The notes under the pieces: model-generated
Told to the model about the DNA's origin: nothing
Seen by the model: the letters and a program-made list of their open reading frames with translations, nothing else
The model's database searches: none
Source of the DNA: a virus
Virus record (IMG/VR): IMGVR_UViG_3300010373_000002
Span: 49,402 to 113,401 of that record
Reading direction: 5' to 3' (one strand)
Length of the DNA: 64,000 nucleotides
Translations under genes and position numbers: made by a program
Part shown: one piece after another, positions 58,004 to 64,000 of the stretch
Layout of the letters: every line of letters begins with the position of its first letter
Numbering within the stretch: position 1 is the first letter of the stretch

Positions 58004-58123
58004 GTAATATCAATGAGGCGACGAAGGCTTGGGTTGACTGGGGAAGGCTTAAAAGGTTGATTTAATAATTATTTCATGAAATGGCGACCGTCTAGTTTTT
58101 TTGGTGGAAAACTTGACAACCCC
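58004..58123. other. Non-coding gap
   Basis: No gene with a ribosome site is seen. It has a 10-bp palindrome TTTCATGAAA and a T run (AGTTTTTTTGG) that may weakly end transcription before the promoter at 58124. Confidence 0.4.
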
Positions 58124-58151
58124 TTGACTTCTAGTAGCAGATAGCTAGAAT
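58124..58151 (+). promoter_or_regulatory. Sigma70-type promoter
   Basis: TTGACT (58124-58129), 16-bp spacer, TAGAAT (58146-58151), serving the gene at 58197. A second TTGACA begins at 58113. Confidence 0.7.
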
Positions 58152-58196
58152 GTTATTGTTGGTAGAGGAGAACCACGCTTAAACCAAAGGCCGAAA

Positions 58197-58874
58197 ATGA
58201 GCCATTTCCACTTAGAAATCATTATGCCTCCGGTCGAAGACGTCAAGGAAGCGGTTCGACAAATCATGAATCCGTTCAGGGAATACGGCCAAGACGAGGA
58301 TGGGGTTCCTAACTCGCATCCTTTCTTTGAATGGTATGTCATCGGTGGACGTTGGGACGGCGCGAAGTCGGAGGCTTTGTTGGACACCGAGAAACGTAAA
58401 CAGTTTTGCGAGGAGTTGGCAAAAAGAAAAATCACGGTCGCCGCAGCACAATTCTGGAAGCCGACGCTTGATCCGTCAAGCCAGATTCCGATGGTGAACA
58501 AACCCTGGCGAAAGTTCTTTCCCGAGTCGCCGCTGAAGGTTTGCCCTTTATTCTCCCACTTCAAGGACCAATATAAAGACAACGACGGGCCACCGAACGT
58601 CATGAGACTCAAAGATGTCTCGATGTCAACGAAAGCCGCTCGCGTCATCATCGCCGGCCCTCAATTTGAGAACGGGGGAGTTTTAGAAGCGGAATATATG
58701 ACCCAAGACTCGACATGGAACGGTGTCACCTACGTCAATTCTGCATGGGACGGAACGATCGGCGCGGCGATAAAGGAGCATAAAGCTCACACGGAGGGTT
58801 ATACGCCGAAATATCTAGCGAAATACATCCCTCGTGACGATTGGCTTTGCGTCACCGTCGATTATCGCTCTTAA
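58197..58874 (+). CDS. Hypothetical phage protein
   Basis: 225 residues. The start (MSHFHLEIIMPPVEDVKEA, then FFEWYVIGGRWDG) resembles uncharacterised proteins of tailed phages; no catalytic motif is clear. It is preceded by a 19-nt leader nearly identical to that of the next gene. Confidence 0.55.
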   Translation: MSHFHLEIIMPPVEDVKEAVRQIMNPFREYGQDEDGVPNSHPFFEWYVIGGRWDGAKSEALLDTEKRKQFCEELAKRKITVAAAQFWKPTLDPSSQIPMVNKPWRKFFPESPLKVCPLFSHFKDQYKDNDGPPNVMRLKDVSMSTKAARVIIAGPQFENGGVLEAEYMTQDSTWNGVTYVNSAWDGTIGAAIKEHKAHTEGYTPKYLAKYIPRDDWLCVTVDYRS

Positions 58875-58901
58875 AAACAACACTCAAACCAAGGGCCGAA
58901 A

Positions 58902-59312
58902 ATGGAAGCCTTCCTGACTGGATCGCGAGCATACGGGACGCCGCGAGAGGACTCGGATATCGACCTTGTTGTTTTGATGTCGCCGGCAGACTCGCGAACC
59001 CTTTGCGATCATGTTCAAGGCGACGACATGGCTGAGCGTGGCGAATACGATAGCGGCGGACACTCATTCGCCCTTCGGTTTGGCAACCTTAATCTGATCG
59101 TGACAACCGGCTGGCGTCACTACGCCTGTTGGCGGGCCGGGACCGAGGAGTTGGTTAAGCGTCGTCCTGTGACGCGAGAGGAAGCTGTGACTCACTTCAC
59201 GCAACGGCGTAAGGAATTCAGCCAGGGAAACACGGAAGCCTCTGCGGTAGCCGAAGAGGCCGGAGTAGAAACCGAACTTTGCGGCACCGAAGACGCTTTG
59301 GGATATCCTTGA
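58902..59312 (+). CDS. Minimal nucleotidyltransferase (DNA polymerase beta superfamily)
   Basis: 136 residues. FLTGSRAYGTPREDSDIDLV carries the 'GS..YG....DSDID' metal-binding motif, and a third acidic residue is likely in the following strands. Such proteins transfer nucleotides to proteins or RNA and often form one half of toxin-antitoxin pairs. No partner kinase-like (HEPN) gene stands next to it. Confidence 0.65.
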   Translation: MEAFLTGSRAYGTPREDSDIDLVVLMSPADSRTLCDHVQGDDMAERGEYDSGGHSFALRFGNLNLIVTTGWRHYACWRAGTEELVKRRPVTREEAVTHFTQRRKEFSQGNTEASAVAEEAGVETELCGTEDALGYP

Positions 59313-59327
59313 TAAATGGAGCGGGCG

Positions 59328-59555
59328 ATGGCGACATTCCGAATCTCTAGCGTCTACGGTAGTGACGACGACTTCAGGCTGAACGCCTACAAATATGAAG
59401 CCACCGACGCCGGGGATGCCTTCTAACGATACCTGAACGACATCGACAGCCCATCCTCTCATGAAACGGCGATGGTAGAGTCGCCCGATGGAACTCGGAA
59501 AGTGTATCACGGAGAGATGGCGTTTTGCTGGAAGGTGTACCGCGAGAAAGGGTGA
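59328..59555 (+). pseudogene. Small gene broken by an in-frame TAA
   Basis: From the ATG, 32 codons (ends ...EATDAGDAF) run to a TAA at 59424-59426, after which the same frame continues as RYLNDIDSPSSHETAMVESP to a TGA at 59553. A CAA to TAA change (Gln in DAFQRYL) would explain it. The two halves together give 75 residues. Confidence 0.55.
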
Positions 59556-59641
59556 TGATGATAGCTCAATGGAACGTCGAGTGTCCTGAGTGCGAGGGTC
59601 GCGGACGAGTTATGTTTATCTCGCCGAAGGATGGTGAGTGA
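59555..59641 (+). CDS. 28-aa zinc-type peptide
   Basis: MMIAQWNVECPECEGRGRVM and a short end. Its first half matches the start of the gene at 59985 (MIDQWNVVCPECEGLHGC). One CxxC pair. It overlaps the previous stop and abuts the next ATG; probably a truncated paralogue. Confidence 0.4.
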   Translation: MMIAQWNVECPECEGRGRVMFISPKDGE

Positions 59642-59988
59642 TGGGGCAACGCAACGAACACCCGATCGCCAGAAAAGAGCACTCGTGCTCGTTCTGTTGG
59701 GAACCGATCGCCGTCGGCGAGAAGCACTTCTCGAAATCGTTCGGGCCGATGGATCACTCGGTGAATGAGGGGTTTTTCCGTGTCCGCGCCCACGAAATAT
59801 GTTGGGAACTTCGCGAGGAAGCGGGAGGCCAAGACGAGGACGGAATCTTCAATTTCGATTCCCCCGACAATTTCAAGCAGGGCTTGGCCGAGACGGGCAA
59901 TGTCGAAGTTTTCGCGGCGCGCGACGGCGGAATTCCGCCCGGCCCGCCGAGACGCAAGGAACCAACACCGGAAAGGATCGAAGCATGA
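59641..59988 (+). CDS. Small zinc-binding protein
   Basis: 115 residues from the ATG at 59641. A Cys/His set (EHSCSFCWEPIAVGEKHFSK, then RAHEICWEL) is like small zinc fingers. The end is Pro-rich. It overlaps the next ATG. Confidence 0.5.
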   Translation: MGQRNEHPIARKEHSCSFCWEPIAVGEKHFSKSFGPMDHSVNEGFFRVRAHEICWELREEAGGQDEDGIFNFDSPDNFKQGLAETGNVEVFAARDGGIPPGPPRRKEPTPERIEA

Positions 59989-60272
59989 TTGATCAATGGA
60001 ACGTCGTGTGCCCCGAGTGCGAAGGGCTTCATGGATGCGATTCATACGATGGAACAAGTGAAGTCCCCAACCCCGCGCTCGTCGCCGAACTGACGCGGCT
60101 GCGGAGGTTGAAAGAGTTGGCTCGCGAGTTCGTAATTTCCTTGGGGCGTCCCGATTCCTTCACCGCGACGACTCCGCTTCGAGAGTTGATTTTCGCTCTC
60201 GCCGACACGCCGGAAACCCCCGGTCGTTTCAAAGAGCCGGTCGCGACGGAACGAAAGGAAGGTGAAGCGTGA
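59985..60272 (+). CDS. Small zinc-finger protein with repeated 3' cassette
   Basis: 95 residues, starting MIDQWNVVCPECEGLHGCD; helical after residue 30. It ends in PVATERKEGEA, coded by the first copy of the 37-bp cassette that also holds the next gene's ribosome site and GTG. Function unknown. Confidence 0.5.
   Translation: MIDQWNVVCPECEGLHGCDSYDGTSEVPNPALVAELTRLRRLKELAREFVISLGRPDSFTATTPLRELIFALADTPETPGRFKEPVATERKEGEA
60236..60272 (+). repeat. 37-bp start-codon cassette, copy 1
   Basis: Begins GCCGGTCGCGACGGAACGAA and ends AAGCGTGA; holds AAAGGAAGG and the GTG of the gene at 60269. One mismatch to copy 2. Confidence 0.85.
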
Positions 60273-61081
60273 ATTCCGACCTCTCCGTTTGCCCTGAGTG
60301 CGGCGACAAAAACTTCCTGACGATCCACGATTACGATCAAAAGGTTGTTTTCGAATGCACCGCTTGCGGCGAATCCTTGGAACTTTGGATCGGTGAAATT
60401 GCCGACGAATTCCACGATCTACGGGCCGAACTCGTGAAATCCGCCGCCGCCAACGCCGCCCTCCAAGCCGAGTGCGACCGGCTGCGGGAGGTGGAACGGC
60501 TGGCGAAAGAGATGGTTCAAAGATGCAAGGAGCATTCTGATATGATGATCCCTGTTGGAGAACTCGTGATGGAGTTCCATGAGGAACCGTTTAACGCCCC
60601 GAGCAGCACAACTTACGCTTCTCTGGCCACGGCTTTCGAGGCTTATCGCGACGCGAAAAAGGCTTTCGAAGCCGCTCTCGCTCAAGAGTCGGTCGCGACT
60701 TCCGCTCCGGCCGAAGTCAAACCCCGTCGCACCATTGTCTGCCTTTGCGGTTCGACACGGTTCCGCGAGGCGTTCCTTGCCGCGAACTATCGCGAATCGC
60801 GGGATGGAAAGATCGTGCTCACGGTGGGCTGTTTCACTCACTCGCCGGAACAGGCCGAAGGGGAAACGCTCGGTTTCACCGAGGAGCAAAAATGCCGCGC
60901 CGACGTGCTTCATTTCGACAAGATCGAACTTGCCGACGAAGTGTTGATCCTCAACGTCGGCGGCTACATAGGCGAATCGACACGTCGCGAACTCAATCAT
61001 GCGATCGCGCAAGGAAAACGCGTTCGGTTCCTTGAAGAACAACAGCCGGTCGCGACGGAACGAAAGGAAGGGGAAGCGTGA
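60269..61081 (+). CDS. Zinc-ribbon/coiled-coil protein with nucleoside-deoxyribosyltransferase-like domain
   Basis: 270 residues from GTG. A zinc ribbon (CPECGDKNF, CTACGESLE), a helical coiled coil (45-145) and a C-terminal Rossmann-like domain from about 152 (TIVCLCGSTRFREAFLAAN, then ADEVLILNVGGYIGESTRRE), as in DUF4406 and nucleoside 2-deoxyribosyltransferase-like proteins. It may act on nucleotides. It ends with the second cassette copy. Confidence 0.6.
   Translation: MNSDLSVCPECGDKNFLTIHDYDQKVVFECTACGESLELWIGEIADEFHDLRAELVKSAAANAALQAECDRLREVERLAKEMVQRCKEHSDMMIPVGELVMEFHEEPFNAPSSTTYASLATAFEAYRDAKKAFEAALAQESVATSAPAEVKPRRTIVCLCGSTRFREAFLAANYRESRDGKIVLTVGCFTHSPEQAEGETLGFTEEQKCRADVLHFDKIELADEVLILNVGGYIGESTRRELNHAIAQGKRVRFLEEQQPVATERKEGEA
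61045..61081 (+). repeat. 37-bp start-codon cassette, copy 2
   Basis: One mismatch to copy 1 and two to copy 3; holds AAAGGAAGGGG and the GTG of the gene at 61078. Confidence 0.85.
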
Positions 61082-61479
61082 TCCACGTTGAAGTGACGCA
61101 GGAGGACATTGACAAGGGGGAACCGGGCGATCCCGGTTGTTGCCCGGTCGCGATGGCCGCGACAAGAGCGATTCCCGACGGCGTTCCGCGAGTCCGTTTC
61201 ACCAAGTTCGAGCTTCGCACGGAAAGGATTGTTCTGCAACTTTCCTCGCCTGACGAAGTGGTGAAATTCGTTCGCGCTTTCGATTACGAAAGATCGTCGC
61301 CCGAGGTGAGACCATTTTCTTTCGACTTACCCGATCTCTCGGAGCCGGTTTGGAAAGCGGCGTGCGCCTGCTGTCGTGGGCTTTTCGATCGCGCCGAACT
61401 CGACGACGAAGGCTTTTGCGAAGAGTGCCGGTCGCGACCGAACGAAAGGAGGGGGAAGCGTGAGAATCTCCAAGCGTAA
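61078..61479 (+). CDS. Hypothetical protein with small zinc finger
   Basis: 133 residues from GTG. Beta-rich start (MIHVEVTQEDIDKGEPGDPG), middle LRTERIVLQLSSPDEVVKFV, and a Cys-pair end (CACCRGLF ... GFCEECRS). Its last 17 codons run through the third cassette copy in a different frame and overlap the next gene. Confidence 0.5.
   Translation: MIHVEVTQEDIDKGEPGDPGCCPVAMAATRAIPDGVPRVRFTKFELRTERIVLQLSSPDEVVKFVRAFDYERSSPEVRPFSFDLPDLSEPVWKAACACCRGLFDRAELDDEGFCEECRSRPNERRGKRENLQA
61427..61463 (+). repeat. 37-bp start-codon cassette, copy 3
   Basis: Two mismatches to copy 2. The upstream gene reads it in another frame (so not PVATERKEGEA), yet the ribosome site and GTG at 61460 are kept. Confidence 0.85.
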
Positions 61480-61927
61480 ATGCGTAAAGTGCGGGCATGT
61501 TTTAGATTCGCTGGACTTCCCGCAACTTGTCGCATCGCTCCGGGCCGACCTTGACGATCTTCGAACCGAGCAATATCGCCTCCGCGCCCGGAACACCGTG
61601 CTTCACCAGAAACTTGCCGTCGCCGAGTCTGGCCTTCAAACGGTGGAGTGTCCTACGTGCAAGGGAAACGGAGGCGATGGAATTGATCGGGGCGAAGGGC
61701 ATCGGTTTCGGTTCGGCCCGTGCAAGAGATGCGGCGGGCATGGAAGGTTGACGTTCGACGATCTACTAGAAGAGATCGTCGCGTTCGAGGATTGCGAGGA
61801 AATCAGCCAGGCGAGATACGAAATCATGAATGAACTCTATGAGAAACTTCGCGAGCGTGACGCGAGGATCAGGGAACTAGAGGACCAAATCCACGACGAC
61901 GCACTTCAATCAAGGGAGACTTACTGA
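61460..61927 (+). CDS. DnaJ-type zinc-finger protein
   Basis: 155 residues from GTG. N-terminal pair CVKCGH, a coiled coil, then CPTCKGNGG and PCKRCGGHGR (two CxxCxGxG-like units) as in DnaJ zinc centres, and a helical end. It probably folds as a small zinc scaffold. Overlaps the next ATG. Confidence 0.55.
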   Translation: MRISKRKCVKCGHVLDSLDFPQLVASLRADLDDLRTEQYRLRARNTVLHQKLAVAESGLQTVECPTCKGNGGDGIDRGEGHRFRFGPCKRCGGHGRLTFDDLLEEIVAFEDCEEISQARYEIMNELYEKLRERDARIRELEDQIHDDALQSRETY

Positions 61928-62043
61928 TGGATTACGATGACTACAATGACGACTGGGACTTCGACGACGAAGAGGAAGACGAGGACTGGGATGATGATGA
62001 CTTCGATGTAGACGAAGACGAACTTGAAGACGTGGAGTATTGA
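61927..62043 (+). CDS. 38-aa extremely acidic peptide
   Basis: Starts MDYDDYNDDWDFDDEEEDED and ends EDELEDVEY; 26 of 38 residues are Asp or Glu, and there are no Lys or Arg. Its ATG overlaps the previous stop (TGATG), so it is in the operon. The charge pattern suggests a DNA mimic or a metal or protein binder; this is inference. Confidence 0.5.
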   Translation: MDYDDYNDDWDFDDEEEDEDWDDDDFDVDEDELEDVEY

Positions 62044-62046
62044 ACC

Positions 62047-62346
62047 GTGAGCGCCAAAACCGAACCGCCGTGGCTTGATCGGAGAAAAGGCGAGAACGAT
62101 GACGGCGAAGCGTTTTATCCCGCCTTCTCGCAATTCACAGGCAACAAAAATGGACCATATCGTTATGTTGTTTCTCAAGAAGAACGGAGCGGCGGCGGTT
62201 TTGTTTGGATCGCCGAATGTTTCGACTTGATTGATGAGGATGATCGCGGAAAGCGATATGACTCAGCGGAAGAAGCAATGAAGGCTTGCGATGAGTGCGA
62301 GAGATGTATAATCGTGGACGCTATGTACGGAGTTGACTATGAGTAA
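62047..62346 (+). CDS. Hypothetical protein
   Basis: 99 residues from GTG. A strand segment (GPYRYVVSQEERSGGGFVWI) and a Cys-containing helical end (KACDECERCIIVD). No family recognised; overlaps the excisionase start. Confidence 0.5.
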   Translation: MSAKTEPPWLDRRKGENDDGEAFYPAFSQFTGNKNGPYRYVVSQEERSGGGFVWIAECFDLIDEDDRGKRYDSAEEAMKACDECERCIIVDAMYGVDYE

Positions 62347-62638
62347 GACGGCGACCAAAAAGAAACCGAATCAAGCCAAACCCAAGCTGGACCAATCACA
62401 ACTTCCGGTTGGATTAGAGTGCCTACTCACAACCCAGGCGGTTGCGGTGTGCATTTCGAGTTCTCCTGCCCACGTTCGCAAGATCGTCCGCAATAAAGAG
62501 TTCCCGGCTCCCGACAAGGTTTTCGGCGGCACTCAGCCGCGATGGTGCGTTTCCACCGTCAACGAATGGATGAGAAACCAAGAAGCGAAAAACATTCGCG
62601 GTTTCCTCACGAGCGATCTTGATGAGGAGGGAGGTTGA
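62339..62638 (+). CDS. Excisionase/AlpA-like helix-turn-helix protein
   Basis: 99 residues from the ATG at 62339. After a basic start, LLTTQAVAVCISSSPAHVRK, EFPAPDKVFGG and RWCVSTVNEWMRNQ form the AlpA/MerR-like HTH ('T..VA..L..S..TV....FP.P...G...RW....I..W'). Directly before the integrase and overlapping it, as expected for the protein that directs excision. Confidence 0.7.
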   Translation: MSKTATKKKPNQAKPKLDQSQLPVGLECLLTTQAVAVCISSSPAHVRKIVRNKEFPAPDKVFGGTQPRWCVSTVNEWMRNQEAKNIRGFLTSDLDEEGG

Positions 62639-63921
62639 TGGCCGGAGTTTGGCGACGAAAGACAAGAGACGGAAAACCCGGAAAATATATTGCATGGTGG
62701 ATCGACGATAAAGGGGTTCGGCATACAAAGACATGCTCTACGTCCGAACGTGACGCCGAGCGGATTGCTCAAAAGAACGAGGAGGCCGGAGTCCGCTTAC
62801 GGGAAGGCTTAATTTCCCCTCGCGAGAAAATGAGTTTAGAGGCGGCAAAGAAACCGATCGAGGTCCATATCGAGGATTACCGTCTCGCTTTATTGGCAAA
62901 AGCAGACGGACTCCAACATACGAAGCATGTCGCCGGAGCCATTAAAAGGATTCTCGAATACGCATCAATCCGTTCTTTGGACGAATTGAATGCGGTCGAT
63001 CGCTTACAGGCGGCACTCGGAAGACTTCACTCGGAGCGATCCCCTCGCACCGCGAACCATGCCAGGAATTGCATCATTGCGTTCGTTCGTTGGCTTGAAG
63101 ACTCAAGCCGGATTATCGAACTGCCTCGCGGCATCAAGAAATTAGCTCACTACAACCAGAAAGTCGGTCGCCGCCTCATCCGTTCTCCTTTGACGGTCGC
63201 CGAGTTGAAGCGACTCTTGGAAGTCACCGCCTCGGGGCCAGATGTCGCCACCAAGCGCGCTCGCGTCGGCAGGGGAGGGGATATCCTTGAGAGTATGAGC
63301 GGCAAAGATCGTTCGGTCCTTTATTTGACGGCTTGTTCCACGGGATTTCGCTTCTCGGAACTCGCCAGCCTTACTCCCGAGTCGTTCAAGCTAGATGGCG
63401 ATTCTCCCACCATCACTTGCGCCGCCGCCTACACGAAAAACGGTGCTTTGGCGATTCAGCCGATATCCATCCATGTCGCCAAGACGATCGCGGAATGGAT
63501 CAAGGGAAAGGTCGCCGGGAAACCCGTCTTTCTTTTGCCCAGGCACGGCGTCTATATGATCCAGGCCGACCTCCGCCGATGCGGAATCTCTCCGTTGCGT
63601 CCTAACGGTGAGCGTGTCGATTTCCATAGTCTTAGACATACTTATGTGACAAATCTGATCGACGCCGGGGCCACCATGAAAGAGGCTCAAAAGTTGGCAA
63701 GGCATTCAAGCATCGTCTTGACCGGCGACATCTACGCTCATGCCTCCGAAGACAATCTCAGGCGAGCGGTCGAAAGATTGTCTCAAGGGTCCGAAGCCGC
63801 CGCCGAAAAAGATGCACCTGCGCTGCAAACCCTGTTTTCACCCACCGCCATCGAATCGTATCCATTGATGAGCGGAAAATCGACTAAAGAGGGAAACGAC
63901 GGTCGGCAGGCCGAGGAGTAA
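62638..63921 (+). CDS. int: Tyrosine-type site-specific integrase
   Basis: 427 residues. An N-terminal beta arm (VWRRKTRDGKPGKYIAWWID), a core-binding helical domain (about 75-165), and the catalytic domain with R238 (TGFRFSELASL), K267 (YTKNGAL), H330 and R333 (FHSLRHTYVT), H356 (LARHSSI) and Y366 (TGDIYAHAS). All six residues are present, so it should be active. It integrates and excises the phage; the att site is probably just downstream. Confidence 0.9.
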   Translation: MAGVWRRKTRDGKPGKYIAWWIDDKGVRHTKTCSTSERDAERIAQKNEEAGVRLREGLISPREKMSLEAAKKPIEVHIEDYRLALLAKADGLQHTKHVAGAIKRILEYASIRSLDELNAVDRLQAALGRLHSERSPRTANHARNCIIAFVRWLEDSSRIIELPRGIKKLAHYNQKVGRRLIRSPLTVAELKRLLEVTASGPDVATKRARVGRGGDILESMSGKDRSVLYLTACSTGFRFSELASLTPESFKLDGDSPTITCAAAYTKNGALAIQPISIHVAKTIAEWIKGKVAGKPVFLLPRHGVYMIQADLRRCGISPLRPNGERVDFHSLRHTYVTNLIDAGATMKEAQKLARHSSIVLTGDIYAHASEDNLRRAVERLSQGSEAAAEKDAPALQTLFSPTAIESYPLMSGKSTKEGNDGRQAEE

Positions 63922-64000
63922 GTTCGCATTCGGCTGATTACCATAGGTTTACAGAAAATCCAATACAGTCCAAAAAAAATAGGTTCTGACGACCGATCAA
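63922..64000. other. Non-coding end, possible attachment-site region
   Basis: 79 bp after the integrase, AT-rich at its end (CCAAAAAAAATAGG). Phage attachment sites often lie beside the integrase gene; no core repeat can be confirmed from one copy. Confidence 0.25.

Noticed and set aside
59424-59426. Genome-wide recoding of TAA
   Set aside because: Many well-defined genes here (for example thyA's neighbours, the spike and the helicase-upstream gene) end cleanly at TAA.
1-64000. CRISPR array or tRNA genes
   Set aside because: No regularly spaced repeats and no sequence with a full cloverleaf and GTTCGA-type arm were seen by eye; a tRNAscan run would settle it.

Overview
The window reads as about 64 kb of a temperate, tailed, HK97-type (siphovirus-like) phage or prophage. 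It begins inside the major capsid gene, so packaging genes and portal would lie upstream, and it ends just after an excisionase-like gene and a complete tyrosine integrase. Almost every gene is on the + strand, closely packed, with ATGA, TAATG and GTGA start/stop overlaps. The host cannot be named from the sequence. Two papain-like proteases, beta-helix spikes and Cys-rich Ig-like surface proteins would suit a host with a protein-rich envelope such as a planctomycete, but that is only inference. No rRNA, tRNA or CRISPR array was recognised.

Layout. 1-2.4 kb: end of the capsid gene and small structural proteins. 2.35-11.8 kb: a receptor/accessory block (right-handed beta-helix proteins, two C1-type cysteine peptidases, a proline-rich exported protein, a repetitive fibre), with one tiny membrane gene on the opposite strand. 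11.8-21.8 kb: neck and tail genes (HK97 gp6-like connector, joining protein, gp10-like protein, DUF3168-like completion protein, tail tube candidate, 1090-aa tape measure, distal tail genes). 21.8-25.8 kb: a PD-(D/E)xK nuclease, a structured non-coding stretch with a terminator, a Cys-rich Ig-like protein and a Nudix protein. 25.8-27.6 kb: two leftward genes behind a strong leftward promoter and palindromes, the likely regulatory switch area.

27.6-46 kb is the replication and nucleotide block: zinc-ribbon protein with a recombination-type motif, AEP primase-polymerase, SF2 helicase, a long structured non-coding region, HNH nuclease, DUF1064-type nuclease, thymidylate synthase, dihydrofolate reductase, D12-class DNA adenine methylase, RNA ligase, and a B12-type ribonucleotide reductase interrupted by a mini-intein. 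46-63.9 kb carries SSB, an AAA/ABC-type ATPase split by a TnpB-only IS200/IS605-family element, a sliding clamp, another PD-(D/E)xK nuclease, a minimal nucleotidyltransferase, many small zinc-finger and coiled-coil proteins, then excisionase and integrase.

Together the genes would supply dNTPs (RNR, ThyA, DHFR), prime, unwind and coat DNA (Prim-Pol, helicase, SSB) and recruit a polymerase through the phage clamp; no DNA polymerase is visible in the window. Most notable: two structured non-coding regions 10 kb apart that share a 12-nt motif and a GTAAC-loop hairpin; a TnpB element whose precise removal restores an ATPase reading frame; a 37-bp start-codon cassette repeated three times; a 38-aa peptide with 26 acidic residues; and a possible chagasin-like inhibitor in a phage that also carries papain-like proteases.
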